From Evansella cellulosilytica DSM 2522 (GTDB lineage Bacteria > Bacillota > Bacilli > Bacillales > Salisediminibacteriaceae): 64,000 nt of DNA. Below, piece by piece: positions 49,829 to 60,882 of this stretch (positions within the stretch are counted from its first letter, which is position 1; every line of letters starts with the position of its first letter). Made by a program: the position numbers and the translations under genes. The notes below the pieces were generated by a model that saw nothing but the letters and a program-made list of their open reading frames with translations, did no database searches and was not told where the DNA came from. The stretch is from NCBI RefSeq assembly GCF_000177235.2, contig NC_014829.1, forward strand, positions 3,720,001-3,784,000, read 5' to 3'.

Positions 49829-50854
49829 CTATGTAGTATTTAATATTTCTTTAGCAGCTGCTTCATCGGTTACTAGTATTTGATTACAACTATGTTTCAT
49901 ATACGCTTTAATAGCCCTTGCTTTTGAAGTTCCGCCGGAGACCGCAATAATATGCGAGATATCCTTTAAATCTTCTAATTGTAATCCAATCGTTAACACT
50001 TTATGGATAATATCCCCAGTCTCATTAAAATAATAACCGAAGGCTTCTGCTACAGCATGCTCATTCTTTAATTTCTCAATAAGCTCATTTGATGAATTTC
50101 TTCTATTCGCCATCGTATGGGCTTCCCCTATACTATGGATCACCATGTTTGCTGAATGGATTAACTCCAAGATGTGTTTAATAGAAGGTTCCTCCACAAG
50201 CGATTGATATGCTTCCTTACTTAATTGATCGGGAACGTGTAGTAGCTTATATGTCCCCATGGCCTTTCTAGCCATCGTTGCACAGATCGTGTTTGCTTGA
50301 TTTTCTACTTGTTCTCCTAATCCACCTCTTGCTGGAACAAAAAGTGCTTCCTTTAAATCCATATCAGGAACCACCATTTCTGCTACTGCAGCGATGGTCG
50401 TACCACCAGTAACCGCAATTGTATTTCCTTTTGTGTACAATCGCTTTTTCATAATAGAGACGCAAGTTCTTCCCATTTCTTTTTTTACCCATGGATACAT
50501 ATCACTATTCCCGGGTACAATATAAACCTCTTTTAATTGAAGAAGCTCCTTTAATTGTTTTTCCATCGTACGGATGTCAAAAACTTCTTTCATTACTTCT
50601 TCTAATTGAGTGAGTAGTGTTAAGCCGTCTTCAGTTAATGTCATTCCTGAGGCCGTTATATCTAATAACCCTTGCTCTTTAAGGAACGTGACTTCACTTC
50701 GAAGAATTCGTTCAGACATTTCCAAATTATTAGCTAACGTTCTTCTGCCGATTGGTTGCATTAATCTTATGTAACGAAGAACGCGATAGCGTAACCCAAG
50801 TACTTCCACAAGATCGGGCAACAACTTCTTTTGTAGGTCTAAAAGCATCTTCAT
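49829..50854 (-). CDS. cggR: Central glycolytic genes regulator
   Basis: 341 residues of the SorC/DeoR family. N-terminal winged helix (about 20-75, RRTLANNLEMSERILRSEVT) and a C-terminal sugar-phosphate-binding domain (SVGGTTIAAVAEM region, ISHIIAVSGGTSKARAI). CggR represses the gapA operon and is released by fructose-1,6-bisphosphate. Its own operator (50888-50926) is present upstream, so autoregulation is as in Bacillus subtilis. Confidence 0.97.
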   Translation of the reverse strand: MKMLLDLQKKLLPDLVEVLGLRYRVLRYIRLMQPIGRRTLANNLEMSERILRSEVTFLKEQGLLDITASGMTLTEDGLTLLTQLEEVMKEVFDIRTMEKQLKELLQLKEVYIVPGNSDMYPWVKKEMGRTCVSIMKKRLYTKGNTIAVTGGTTIAAVAEMVVPDMDLKEALFVPARGGLGEQVENQANTICATMARKAMGTYKLLHVPDQLSKEAYQSLVEEPSIKHILELIHSANMVIHSIGEAHTMANRRNSSNELIEKLKNEHAVAEAFGYYFNETGDIIHKVLTIGLQLEDLKDISHIIAVSGGTSKARAIKAYMKHSCNQILVTDEAAAKEILNTT

Positions 50855-50887
50855 ATCTGTTTAAAACTCCTTTATCGCTTCCCCCTA

Positions 50888-50926
50888 GGGACTTTTATCG
50901 TCCCTCATAGACATATTGTGTCCCAC
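50888..50926 (-). promoter_or_regulatory. CggR operator
   Basis: On the minus strand GTGGGACACAATATGTC is followed by GAGGGACGATAAAAGTCCC. These are two tandem GGGAC-N6-GTC-type half operators, the arrangement of the CggR site. It lies 34 bp upstream of cggR. Confidence 0.85.
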
Positions 50927-51029
50927 CTGTTGCTAAAAAAAAGAGCATTTCTTTATGTACAATAATTTGGAAAAATCGATCTCGTTCCACAAAATTTATT
51001 GTACCAATGAAATGTCTCACTAGCAAGTA

Positions 51030-51281
51030 TTAACATGTGAACTTTTTGTTGATTTTTTGTTTCAATGTTAAAGATGATATTATCCCCTCATCAAGCACAT
51101 CGCCTGTTTCATCTTCAATGACAGGAATGCGAATTTGATATTTTTCAAGCCATTCATCGTTTGAATATATGTCCCGTTCCACAATTTCAAAAGTAGAACG
51201 TTCATTAATTTTTTGTAAGATTTCTAGTCCTTTATCGCAGAGGGGACAGCCTGTTTTTGTGTAAAAGTAAAGTTTCGACAT
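51030..51281 (-). CDS. Glutaredoxin-family protein
   Basis: 83 residues with CPLC at Cys12-Cys15 and a cis-Pro in IPVIED, a compact thioredoxin-like fold. It falls in the DUF836/glutaredoxin-like group. Located 20 bp downstream of rpoN on the same strand, so co-transcription with the sigma factor gene is likely. Thiol-disulfide exchange is the expected activity; partners are unknown. Confidence 0.87.
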   Translation of the reverse strand: MSKLYFYTKTGCPLCDKGLEILQKINERSTFEIVERDIYSNDEWLEKYQIRIPVIEDETGDVLDEGIISSLTLKQKINKKFTC

Positions 51282-51300
51282 TGCAAAAATACTCCTTCCT

Positions 51301-52602
51301 TTAAGAAAACCGTCTTCGTTTTCTTGAGCCAGGTATGTTCATTTCATCTCTATATTTTGCTACCGTTCTTCTTGAGACGGCAATTGCATAGTTTTCATGT
51401 ATCATGGTCGCTAGCTTATCATCAGAAAAAGGCTTTGTTTTATCTTCATTATCTATCATTTGCTTTAAATGCGTTTTTACACTTTCAGAAGAGTTTGTCT
51501 GACCTTTATTCGACCCTACTGAAGCCGTAAAAAAGTATTTAAATGGGTACAACCCCATCGGCGTTTCTATATATTTGTTCATCGTAGCTCTAGAAACGGT
51601 AGACTCATGTATACCTAAATGATCAGCAACAGTTTTTAATGTTAGTGGTCTTAAGTTCACTGCACCACCTTTTAGAAAATCGAGTTGCTTTTCTATAATC
51701 GTGCTCGCAACATCAAATAAAGTTTTTTGACGCTGCTCTATACATTTTTTTATCCATACATACTGCTCATATTTTTTTTGAATATATTTATTAATAGTAG
51801 TATCACTATTTTTCATGAGTTCTTGATAGTTTTTATTCAATGTGAGCTTTGGCAACAGCTCATCATGAATATACAATTTAAAGCCTTCAATTGTTGACTT
51901 TACACTAACATCTGGCACAACATATGTGCATGGCTCATTTGAAAAAATTGCGCCTGGTTTTGGATTGAGTTGTTGAATTTTATCAGTAATTTTTTGTAAT
52001 TTTAATACACTAATATTTTCTTTGTTCGCAATTGTTTTTAACTGCTTATTAGCAAGCTCTTCAAAATAATTTTCTAAAATGAATTCCGCTTGCTCGTCTC
52101 TTTCTTTTTGCTGTCTCATTTGGATAAGAAGGCATTGTTGTAATGACGAAGCGCCGACTCCTGCCGGTTCTAACGTCTGGATAATATCTATCGCCTTTGT
52201 AACTTCAGTTAGGCTGACATTTAATTCTATAGCAATTTCTGATGGAGGGTGCAGTAAATATCCGTTTTCATCCACACATTGCGCCGCATATAAAGCGATA
52301 TTTTTTATTGACTTATCAAGATCTAAAAATGTAATTTGGTTTTGTAAAAATTGCTTTAAATCAACGAAATCTTTACTTATATGTTCAATTGCCGATGTAC
52401 TTTCATCGGCATGCGTAATAGCTGTCCAATTATTATTTTCAAAGCTTTCTATTTCGATTAGAGGGTTTTCGAGTAGTAATTCATGAATGTAATCTTGTAA
52501 TTCCATCGCTGAACACTGAAGCATCGCTATTCCTTGACGAAGTTCATTTGTCATGACGAGCCTCAAGGATTGCTGCTGAAGTAATTGCACTTCATTTTTC
52601 AT
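51301..52602 (-). CDS. rpoN: RNA polymerase sigma-54 factor
   Basis: 433 residues. Region I is Gln/Leu-rich (QLLQQQSLRLVMTNELRQGI), the core-binding region follows (about 70-240), the -12 recognition region lies at about 310-360 and the RpoN box SRRTVAKYRDEMNIPGSRK near the C-terminus binds the -24 element. Called sigL in Bacillus subtilis, where it serves nitrogen and carbon catabolic operons. It is intact. Confidence 0.96.
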   Translation of the reverse strand: MKNEVQLLQQQSLRLVMTNELRQGIAMLQCSAMELQDYIHELLLENPLIEIESFENNNWTAITHADESTSAIEHISKDFVDLKQFLQNQITFLDLDKSIKNIALYAAQCVDENGYLLHPPSEIAIELNVSLTEVTKAIDIIQTLEPAGVGASSLQQCLLIQMRQQKERDEQAEFILENYFEELANKQLKTIANKENISVLKLQKITDKIQQLNPKPGAIFSNEPCTYVVPDVSVKSTIEGFKLYIHDELLPKLTLNKNYQELMKNSDTTINKYIQKKYEQYVWIKKCIEQRQKTLFDVASTIIEKQLDFLKGGAVNLRPLTLKTVADHLGIHESTVSRATMNKYIETPMGLYPFKYFFTASVGSNKGQTNSSESVKTHLKQMIDNEDKTKPFSDDKLATMIHENYAIAVSRRTVAKYRDEMNIPGSRKRRRFS

Positions 52603-52812
52603 ATAAGCCCCCCTAGAAATAGAATCATTGATTTTTTTACACTTGTAATTATACCATGTTCATTCACATATATTTGTCTAACTTTTTTCATGAAAAAGTT
52701 TGATTTTATGTATTGTTTTCTTGTTTCTACATAAAATATAGTGTTTGAAAAGAAATAAAATCGGCTATGATGAGTATGTTGGTACATATATTTATAAAGA
52801 TCAAACATATCA

Positions 52813-52842
52813 TTTGACCTTTATTGACCATTAGTTTATGAT
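52813..52842 (+). promoter_or_regulatory. clpP promoter with CtsR box
   Basis: -35 TTGACC (52814-52819), 17-bp spacer, -10 TATGAT (52837-52842). TTTGACCTTTATTGACC (52813-52829) is a CtsR heptad direct repeat (consensus TTTGACCNNNTTTGACC) covering the -35, so the stress repressor CtsR should block this promoter. Confidence 0.85.
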
Positions 52843-52913
52843 AATCACATGAAGTAGCACTCTTGTGATCTAGTCTCACATATTTTTTATATAAGGCGAA
52901 GGAGGAGTACTAA

Positions 52914-53501
52914 ATGAATTTAGTCCCAACGGTAATTGAACAAACAAATCGCGGTGAACGCGCATATGACATTTATTCTCGGTTATTAAAGGACCGCATT
53001 ATTATGCTAGGATCTGCTATTGATGATAACGTAGCTAACTCTATCGTTTCTCAATTACTATTCTTAGCTGCGGATGACCCTGAAAAAGATATTTCACTTT
53101 ACATTAATAGTCCTGGTGGATCGATTACAGCCGGTATGGCTATTTTCGATACGATGCAATTTATACAGCCGAAAGTGCAAACAATATGTATCGGTATGGC
53201 AGCATCAATGGGGGCATTCCTTCTAGCTGCTGGTGAACCTGGCAAACGTTTTGCCCTACCAAATAGTGAAGTAATGATTCACCAACCATTAGGTGGTGCA
53301 CAAGGTCAAGCAGCAGACATTGAAATCCATGCTAAAAGAATTGTCCAAATGCGTGAAAAGCTTAATGAAATTTTAGCTGAGCGTACTGGCCAACCAATTG
53401 AAGTCATTGCACGCGATACAGACCGCGACAATTTCATGACATCTTTTGAAGCGAAAAAATATGGCTTAATTGATGAAGTTATGGAGAAGAAGCCTGAATA
53501 A
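52914..53501 (+). CDS. clpP: ATP-dependent Clp protease proteolytic subunit
   Basis: 195 residues with catalytic triad Ser98 (GMAASMGAF), His123 (MIHQPLGG) and Asp172. It assembles as a tetradecamer with ClpX/ClpC unfoldases and degrades, among others, tmRNA-tagged proteins. The RBS AAGGAGGAG precedes the ATG, and a CtsR-controlled promoter is upstream. Confidence 0.98.
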   Translation: MNLVPTVIEQTNRGERAYDIYSRLLKDRIIMLGSAIDDNVANSIVSQLLFLAADDPEKDISLYINSPGGSITAGMAIFDTMQFIQPKVQTICIGMAASMGAFLLAAGEPGKRFALPNSEVMIHQPLGGAQGQAADIEIHAKRIVQMREKLNEILAERTGQPIEVIARDTDRDNFMTSFEAKKYGLIDEVMEKKPE

Positions 53502-53511
53502 AATGATTTTA

Positions 53512-53547
53512 AAGTCTAGTGAGAAGTAATCTTGCTAGGCTTTTTTT
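53512..53547 (+). terminator. clpP terminator
   Basis: AGTCTAG/CTAGGCT stem followed by T7, 11 bp after the clpP stop. Confidence 0.8.
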
Positions 53548-53604
53548 ATTTTAGGTGGCGGGATTGAGGCGTGAGGGTGGTGGGCTTTCTACAGATTATA
53601 GTGT

Positions 53605-53956
53605 CTTTTAACGGAATACTAGCTTATCTTGCTTTCCTTTCTACTGCATACAGCTTCCTGGAAAGGAATACTAAGCCACTTTGCTTTCCTTTCTAAGGCA
53701 CTCTGCATCCTGGAAAGGAATACTAAGCCACTTTGCTTTCCTTTCTAAGCCATTCAGCTTCCTGGAAAGGAATACTAAGCCACTTTGCTTTCCTTTCTAA
53801 GGCATTCAGCTTCCTGGAAAGGAATACTAAGCCACTTTGCTTTCCTTTCTAAGGCACTCAGATTCCTGGAAAGGAATACTAAGCCACTTTGCTTTCCTTT
53901 CTGAGGCACGCAGATTCCTGGAAAGGAATACTAAGCCACTTTGCTTTCCTTTCTGA
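53605..53956. repeat. 52-bp tandem repeat array, about 6.8 units
   Basis: CCTGGAAAGGAATACTAAGC recurs at 53657, 53709, 53761, 53813, 53865 and 53917, exactly 52 bp apart; 53605 begins a degenerate first unit. Each unit contains GGAAAG...CTTTCC as an inverted repeat. It shares the 52-bp period, but not the sequence, with the array at 21033, and it also sits between convergent genes (clpP and crh). Besides terminators, nothing else is seen in this gap. Confidence 0.96.
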
Positions 53957-53980
53957 CGCCAACAAACTCACTCAAACAAA

Positions 53981-54040
53981 AAGAGCCTCTCTTCTAGTTA
54001 GATTACAATTACAATCTAATTAGAAGAGAGGCCCTTTTTT
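53981..54040. terminator. Bidirectional terminator between clpP and crh
   Basis: GCCTCTCTTCTAGTTAGATT pairs with AATCTAATTAGAAGAGAGGC, with A-rich sequence on one side and T6 on the other. The stem is nearly perfect over 20 bp. Confidence 0.85.
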
Positions 54041-54075
54041 GTTAATTTCATCACAAACATGTGCTAAATCAAGCT

Positions 54076-54333
54076 TTATACTTCTTGTTCGACAAATTCT
54101 ACTAGAGCATCCATTGCAGCTTCTTCATCCGAACCAGAAATCGACAAGCTAATTTCTTTGTTTGCATTAATTGCCAGGCTCATAATACCCATAATACTTT
54201 TAGCGTTTACCTTTTTCCCATCTTTTTCAATAAAGATATCTGATTGAAAGCGATTAGCCTCTTGTACAAATAATGCAGCTGGTCTTGCTTGTAACCCTGT
54301 CTTACGTTTTACTACAACCTTTTTTTCTAACAT
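54076..54333 (-). CDS. crh: Catabolite repression HPr-like protein
   Basis: 85 residues, HPr fold. The HPr phospho-His15 is replaced by Gln15 (TGLQARPA), the hallmark of Crh, while the regulatory Ser46 (KSIMGIMSL) is kept. It cannot pass phosphate in the PTS but, when Ser46 is phosphorylated by HPrK, serves as a CcpA cofactor. Last in the rapZ-yvcK-whiA-crh order. Confidence 0.97.
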   Translation of the reverse strand: MLEKKVVVKRKTGLQARPAALFVQEANRFQSDIFIEKDGKKVNAKSIMGIMSLAINANKEISLSISGSDEEAAMDALVEFVEQEV

Positions 54334-54413
54334 CTTTACTTCCTCCCTATAGCCGTATATTATATTTATTAGATTATATTGTATATCATTTGTCCTTATG
54401 CTAGTGCTGCTTT

Positions 54414-55358
54414 TTAATTAATTGGTTCACCTGCGCGTAATTTATTCGCAAATTCCTCAATTTTTCTTAGACGGTGATTAACCCCAGATTTACTCACCTT
54501 ACCACTTTCCACCATTTCACCTAGCTCTTTCAATGTGACGTCTTGGTGTTTTATACGAAGTTCAGCGATCTCTCTTAATTTTTCTGGAAGGACTTCAAGG
54601 CCTACCTCTTGTTTAATTAAGCGGATACTTTCTACTTGTCTGATTGCTGCACCGACAGTTTTATTTAGATTTGCTGTTTCACAGTTAACAAGCCTATTCA
54701 CTGAATTCCGCATGTCCTTCATTATTCTAACATCTTCGAATTTCAAAAGGGCACTATGAGCACCGATAATGTTGAGGAACTCACTAATTTTCTCGCCTTC
54801 TTTTAAGTACAAGATAAAACCTTTTTTTCTTTCTAACATTTTCGCGTTTAAGTCAAAATAATTCATTAATTCACATAGCGAGCTGTTGTGTTCTTCGTAA
54901 AAAGAGAAAATTTCCAGATGATAGGATGATGTATCTGGGTGATTAACGGAGCCGCCAGCTAAAAATGCTCCTCTTAAGTAAGCACGTTTGCAGCATTCGT
55001 TCTCAATAATCTCCTCAGAAATTTCCCTCGTAAAAGACAAGGTTGCATCCATTATTTTTAACTGCTCTAATAACGATCTTGCTTCCTTCGTTATTCGGAC
55101 AACATACACATTGTTTTTCTTTAGTCGCATCTTTTTTCTTACAAGTAGCTCAACATGTACTTGAAAAAGCTGCTTTATTAATGTGTAGATTCTTCTCGCA
55201 ATCGCAGCATTCTCAGTTTGAATGTCCAAGGCAATTTGCATATTTCTAATGGAGATAGAACCATTCATTCGAATCAAGGCGGCAAGCTCTGCCTTCGAAC
55301 AGCATTCGTCTACTTCCAGTTGTGTTAGTTCTTTTTTAGTCATGGAAGCAAAAGACAT
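54414..55358 (-). CDS. whiA: WhiA sporulation/DNA-binding protein
   Basis: 315 residues from the ATG at 55358, which follows AGGAGGTGAGG; the upstream ATGs at 55421 and later codons overlap that site. N-terminal LAGLIDADG-like domains and a C-terminal helix-turn-helix ([20 protein letters not shown]). It is required for normal cell division and chromosome functions in Bacillus. Confidence 0.96.
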   Translation of the reverse strand: MSFASMTKKELTQLEVDECCSKAELAALIRMNGSISIRNMQIALDIQTENAAIARRIYTLIKQLFQVHVELLVRKKMRLKKNNVYVVRITKEARSLLEQLKIMDATLSFTREISEEIIENECCKRAYLRGAFLAGGSVNHPDTSSYHLEIFSFYEEHNSSLCELMNYFDLNAKMLERKKGFILYLKEGEKISEFLNIIGAHSALLKFEDVRIMKDMRNSVNRLVNCETANLNKTVGAAIRQVESIRLIKQEVGLEVLPEKLREIAELRIKHQDVTLKELGEMVESGKVSKSGVNHRLRKIEEFANKLRAGEPIN

Positions 55359-55491
55359 CTGCCTCACCTCCTGCATCATATAATTGACAGATGTTCGCTT
55401 AACTGACACTGCACCATTCACGTTTAAAACGTTTGATATTATAAAATAGCATCATCGACAGCTTATAAATATTAATATCTTTAAATATTAA

Positions 55492-56436
55492 TTATAGCAT
55501 AGATATGAGTCGTTGCGATAACTTTAAGGCATCATGTCGTAAATATTCATTATCAAAGTAAAGTAAATTATCAGCTACTACTTCAAGTCCCATTTCTTTT
55601 AATCGGTGCTCATCTACGATGACTTCTTTGGCACCTTCCTCTAAATAGCGTTGAGAATAGGAAAATGGTATTTTTTGATTATTAACTAATATTGCGTGTA
55701 AAAATGGCATGTCTATATGATCATATATGGCTTTAATGTGGTCTGCTGCAGTAAAATTATCTGTTTCCCCTGGCTGTGTCATCACATTGCATATATATAC
55801 TTTCCATGCTTTTGATTCCTTAACCTTCCTGCTTATTTCAGGGACGAGTAAATTAGGTAGTACACTCGTAAATAGGCTACCTGGCCCTAGTACGATTAAA
55901 TCTGCTTTCTCAATTGCTAAAAGTGTTTCATCTAAAGGTGCTGGTTTTTCAGGCTCAATAAACACCTTTTTAATTTTTTTCCCAGAGAGTGGTATTTGTG
56001 ACTCTCCTTCAACGAGCGACCCATCCTCAAGCTCAGCATGTAAAACAACCTCTTGATTTGTTGCGGGTAATACTTTCCCTTTGACGTTTAACACTCTACT
56101 TAACTCTTGCACACCTCTTGAGAAGTCACCTGTAATTGAAGTCATACCAGCCAATAACAGATTACCTAGCGAGTGACCTGACAGACTATTCCCAGGCTCA
56201 AAACGATGCTGAAACAACTCCTCTACTAATGGCTCGACCTCTGAAAGGGCAACCAACACATTTCTTACATCCCCAGGAGGTGGTATTTTTAATTCTCTTC
56301 TTAAACGGCCTGAACTTCCTCCATCATCTGCAACTGTTACGATAGCAGTAATATCTACTGGAAATGTTTTAAGGCCTCTAAGCAAAACCGATAGTCCTGT
56401 TCCTCCGCCAATAACAACTATGTTAGCCTTCTTCAA
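55492..56436 (-). CDS. yvcK: Gluconeogenesis factor YvcK
   Basis: 314 residues. CofD-like fold with [24 protein letters not shown] and [15 protein letters not shown] motifs. YvcK binds UDP-GlcNAc and links carbon flow to the cell wall in Bacillus. Overlaps rapZ by 4 bp. Confidence 0.97.
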   Translation of the reverse strand: MKKANIVVIGGGTGLSVLLRGLKTFPVDITAIVTVADDGGSSGRLRRELKIPPPGDVRNVLVALSEVEPLVEELFQHRFEPGNSLSGHSLGNLLLAGMTSITGDFSRGVQELSRVLNVKGKVLPATNQEVVLHAELEDGSLVEGESQIPLSGKKIKKVFIEPEKPAPLDETLLAIEKADLIVLGPGSLFTSVLPNLLVPEISRKVKESKAWKVYICNVMTQPGETDNFTAADHIKAIYDHIDMPFLHAILVNNQKIPFSYSQRYLEEGAKEVIVDEHRLKEMGLEVVADNLLYFDNEYLRHDALKLSQRLISML

Positions 56437-57329
56437 CCTTCTAACTTTCCTTTCTCTACATCACGGTGACTGACATACGTATAAAATCCATCCTCTGCAA
56501 GCTTTGCTTTATAATACTCGCCTAACGTTACAGAACGATGTTTTCCACCAGTACAGCCGATAGCTACTACGAGTTGAGATTTACCCTCTCTCTTGTAGTG
56601 CGGGAGCATATAGCTTAAAAGATCTGTTAGCTTATCAATGAACTGCTGCGTTTCAGACCACTTTAAAACATAGTCAGATACTTCCTTATCAAGTCCAGTT
56701 TTTGGTCTTAGATGGTCAATATAATGTGGGTTTGGTAAAAACCTGACATCGAATACTAAATCAGCATCAATCGGGATACCGTGTTTATAGCCAAACGTCA
56801 AAAACTGAACGGTAAAAACTTGTTTATCTGAAGAAAAACGTTGTAATATTCTTTCGCGTAGTTGAAGCGGTTTTAAATCACTCGTATCTAGAATCATTTG
56901 TGCTTGCCCTTTTAAATCATTGAGCAAATTACGTTCAGCCTCTATCCCTACTAAAGGTGGTCCACCACCTGCTAACGGATGAGTACGTCTTGTTTCTTTA
57001 TATCTTCTAACGAGAACATTATCTCGGGAATCTAAAAATAATATTTGTGGAACAACCTTTGATTCTTTGCCGATCGTATCAATTGCAGCAAATAGCTGAT
57101 CAAAAAACTCTCTTCCTCGTAAATCTATTACAAGCGCCACCTTCTGCATTTTTCCACCCGAGCCTTCTACTAGGTCGATAAATTTAGGAATTAACGCTGG
57201 TGGGAGATTATCAACACAGAAATATCCCATATCTTCAAAGCTTTGAACCGCTACTGTTTTCCCTGCTCCAGACATACCGGTAATAATGACTAATTGAAGC
57301 TGTTCTAATGCTTCTTGTGTATTTTCCAT
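56433..57329 (-). CDS. rapZ: RNase adapter/nucleotide-binding protein RapZ (YvcJ)
   Basis: 298 residues. Walker A GMSGAGKT near residue 18, Walker B-like region and the C-terminal domain with [11 protein letters not shown]. In Bacillus YvcJ has NTPase activity and influences competence; in E. coli RapZ steers RNase E. It is translationally coupled with yvcK. Confidence 0.96.
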   Translation of the reverse strand: MENTQEALEQLQLVIITGMSGAGKTVAVQSFEDMGYFCVDNLPPALIPKFIDLVEGSGGKMQKVALVIDLRGREFFDQLFAAIDTIGKESKVVPQILFLDSRDNVLVRRYKETRRTHPLAGGGPPLVGIEAERNLLNDLKGQAQMILDTSDLKPLQLRERILQRFSSDKQVFTVQFLTFGYKHGIPIDADLVFDVRFLPNPHYIDHLRPKTGLDKEVSDYVLKWSETQQFIDKLTDLLSYMLPHYKREGKSQLVVAIGCTGGKHRSVTLGEYYKAKLAEDGFYTYVSHRDVEKGKLEG

Positions 57330-57349
57330 TGATAGCTCCCCCTTTTACA

Positions 57350-57847
57350 TTATCTATTTTTTGTAATGTCGTATTCTTTAATTGGATGACCGTCCGCATC
57401 TAATCGATAAGAAAGAAGTTCAAAATCCTCTGTGTAAGTAAAGGATCCGTACATTAATCCTTTATTTTCCAACACATGTTCCCAAATATGATAGTCTCCT
57501 GGTGCCATTGGAAGCTGTTGAACATCATTTGCATCATGCCATGCAAGCTGACCTTCAGGTGACTCTTTAAGTAGTGTACCTTCATAGCTTGTTGCTTCAA
57601 ACGTAAACATCATCCACTCTCTCACTACTCTATCGTCTTTTTCAATAATAATGGTAAATATTCCTCTTAGTTCTGGTTCCTTTACTTGAATACCTGTTTC
57701 CTCATAGAACTCTCTCATTGTGCTTTCTCTAATTGATTCTCCTAGTTCCATTTTTCCACCAGGAGCAACCCACCAGCCACGGCGAGGCTTTTTTAACGTT
57801 AGGACGTGCTGACCTTTTTTTAATATACAATTCGTTACTCGTTGCAA
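57350..57847 (-). CDS. yvcI: Nudix hydrolase (YvcI-like)
   Basis: 165 residues. Nudix box begins GKMELGE and ends REFYEETGI, matching GX5EX7REXXEEXG exactly. Resembles 8-oxo-dGTP diphosphatase-type proteins. First of the yvcI-rapZ-yvcK-whiA-crh operon, 20 bp before rapZ. Confidence 0.94.
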   Translation of the reverse strand: MQRVTNCILKKGQHVLTLKKPRRGWWVAPGGKMELGESIRESTMREFYEETGIQVKEPELRGIFTIIIEKDDRVVREWMMFTFEATSYEGTLLKESPEGQLAWHDANDVQQLPMAPGDYHIWEHVLENKGLMYGSFTYTEDFELLSYRLDADGHPIKEYDITKNR

Positions 57848-58023
57848 AATATTGTCACCTCAACCTTAACAAGCTCATCAAAAGGATGAACGATAGTAAA
57901 ATATATGATGAAGTTTCCGTATCATAATTGTTTCTTTTTTTGTAAAAACTCACTCAAAGCTAATATTATTATACTACATTTAAAAATACTGTAACAGCAT
58001 ACGTACAGTATTTATGTTGTTAC

Positions 58024-58055
58024 AAAAAAAGGGCACGGGCCGACGTTGCCCGTGC
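58024..58055 (-). terminator. Strong terminator upstream of yvcI
   Basis: GCACGGGC...GCCCGTGC stem of eight GC-rich pairs followed on the minus strand by T7. It lies 180 bp upstream of yvcI and 360 bp downstream of trxB, inside a 569-bp gap otherwise without a gene. It could attenuate a leader transcript of the yvcI operon or end a separate short RNA. Confidence 0.8.
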
Positions 58056-58359
58056 AAAAGTTAATATATAAAAAAAGGGGGTCAATTACTACTTATATAA
58101 TAACCGTTTTATATTTCAGCATTGTTACAGAAGAATTAAGTGGAAATTACTTTTTGTAAATATACTGTATTTATTGATTTCTCCAACGTTATTTGGAAAA
58201 ATATTCTTCTCTGTATAAAATGTAACAGGGACTAGGTAATTAGTAGTACAGTTTTAGAATTTAATGTCACGAAACGAAGAAAAAGTAGGAGTAGAGGCTG
58301 TTATCGAAGTAGGTCTTTTACTTTTAATAAGGGAAAATTAATCCCAAGAGCAATTAAAA

Positions 58360-58395
58360 GGTACTTAAAAGGTAAAAGTTCACCTTTTAAGTACC
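58360..58395 (-). terminator. trxB terminator
   Basis: GGTACTTAAAAGGT/ACCTTTTAAGTACC, a 14-bp perfect stem, followed by TTTTAATT on the minus strand, 21 bp beyond the trxB stop. Confidence 0.85.
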
Positions 58396-58416
58396 CATCA
58401 TCAAGACTTCTTATTG

Positions 58417-59382
<966 letters not shown>

Positions 59383-59470
59383 CTAAGTTTTACATCATCA
59401 TTCTTCTACCACTATCGTATGAAAAAATTACTGTGAAGTCCAAAATACTGCTCACAATTCTTTTATGTAA

Positions 59471-59511
59471 CAGGTTGACCCAAAAGGTAAATTCACACCT
59501 ATTAAGTCACC
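59471..59511 (-). terminator. Putative terminator of TPR gene
   Basis: Imperfect stem GGTGACTTAATAGGT / ACCTTTTGGGTCAACC on the minus strand with some G-T pairs, 38 bp after the TPR stop. Confidence 0.5.
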
Positions 59512-59549
59512 CTATACTTATTTAACATTATCTACAACTGACAAAGAAG

Positions 59550-60632
59550 TCATTCTACAGTTGTGCCTTCTAGTTCAGATGTCGGTAGTGCATAAATAAA
59601 CCAACCATCTTCTGGTGAAAAATGTTCATCTGATTCTGAAAGTTGTTCAAGAAATACCTTTGAAATATGTTCGTTTTCTTTATCCAATTTTCTCGTCTTT
59701 TCCCATAAAAGACGCGCTCTTTCATGAAAACCATTCTTCCATGCAACGATAGCCATTTGATGAAAGTATGCTGGATGCTTATCAAATTCACTATTAATAT
59801 ACAACTTCTTAAACCATTTATACGATTGATCATATTTTTTTACAGCAAAAAGCGTTTTTGCTAAGTAATAACAATGCCAATCTTTTATTGGACGTAAGTG
59901 AATTAAGTTTTTCACCCAGACATCCTTTCCCTGCTCATCTTTTTTATATAACAATTCGGTCATTAAGCATTGTGCTATGAAGTTCGGTTCTTCCTTCATT
60001 AACAAATCTTGAAGAATCGACTTTGCTTGTGTTAAGTCCCCTTGATACATAAGAGACTCTGCTAAATAAGCATAAACGTCCCATTCCTTAGGCTCTTCCA
60101 TTAAAAAACCGCGAGCTTCTTTTTCTGCCCATTCATAATCGCCTTTATTTAAATAATCAACGATGCGGTCAATTACTGGGTTTTCTAATGGGAAATTTTC
60201 TAGTTCCTGTAAAAAGTCAATGCCTTCTTCTTCTATCATATATAATAAAGATTCTGCGTCTTCTTTAAATTCTCCGTCAGGCTCCATTTCAAGATATCTC
60301 TCTAAATGCTTTTGTGCCTCATCAAATTCTCCTATATGAGCAGCATTATTAGCAATAAAAAAGTGGCATTCCGCCATGTTTGGATCCACTTCAGTCAGCA
60401 CTCTATTCAGCAATGCATTTGCTCCGTGATAATCCTCTTTTTCAGATAAAACAATTGCCAATTGACACAAAAATACAGGCTCCTGTGGTTCAATCCTAAT
60501 TGCTCTTTCAATGTAATTTATCGATTGGTCAATTTGCCTATTTTGATAAGCTTCTATCCCTTTTTTGTAAAAATAAGCACCATCTTGCATAAAAGGAATA
60601 ATTTGACCTTTTTTCTTTGATTGTTCACTCAC
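59550..60632 (-). CDS. TPR-repeat protein (YvcD-like)
   Basis: 360 residues. Seven or more tetratricopeptide-like helix pairs (for example YFYKKGIEAYQNRQIDQSIN near residues 20-40). No signal or membrane part, so cytoplasmic. The position upstream of trxB matches Bacillus subtilis yvcD. TPR scaffolds mediate protein contacts; no enzyme domain is present and the partner is unknown. A perfect 11-bp inverted repeat (60670-60696) lies in its 5' region. Confidence 0.87.
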   Translation of the reverse strand: MSEQSKKKGQIIPFMQDGAYFYKKGIEAYQNRQIDQSINYIERAIRIEPQEPVFLCQLAIVLSEKEDYHGANALLNRVLTEVDPNMAECHFFIANNAAHIGEFDEAQKHLERYLEMEPDGEFKEDAESLLYMIEEEGIDFLQELENFPLENPVIDRIVDYLNKGDYEWAEKEARGFLMEEPKEWDVYAYLAESLMYQGDLTQAKSILQDLLMKEEPNFIAQCLMTELLYKKDEQGKDVWVKNLIHLRPIKDWHCYYLAKTLFAVKKYDQSYKWFKKLYINSEFDKHPAYFHQMAIVAWKNGFHERARLLWEKTRKLDKENEHISKVFLEQLSESDEHFSPEDGWFIYALPTSELEGTTVE

Positions 60633-60669
60633 AGATAAGCCCTCCTTCTCATTCTTCCTGCATGTTTAT

Positions 60670-60696
60670 ATGTACGATTGAACTACAATCGTACAT
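60670..60696 (-). promoter_or_regulatory. Perfect inverted repeat upstream of TPR gene
   Basis: ATGTACGATTG/CAATCGTACAT around AACTA, 38 bp before the TPR start codon. It lacks a T-run, so it is more likely an operator or a 5'-UTR stem-loop than a terminator. Confidence 0.6.
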
Positions 60697-60882
60697 GTGA
60701 TAGTATTCACTAGCATTCATGCAATAATAGCAGTATAACACGGGATTAAACGAGTAACAATGGCAGAACGTTCATATTTCACTTGAACGATTGTGATTGA
60801 ATCAAAAGGCTGAATTTTTACTATTAGAGTCAACACTAATAGCATTTGGAAGCTTTAAGAAAAACTTAAAACGAGCTTAGTT

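Noticed and set aside
60841-60882. Possible further copy of the palindromic repeat (AAAACTTAAAACGAGCTTAG)
   Set aside because: Only the first few bases resemble the terminator part; no second arm or long hairpin.
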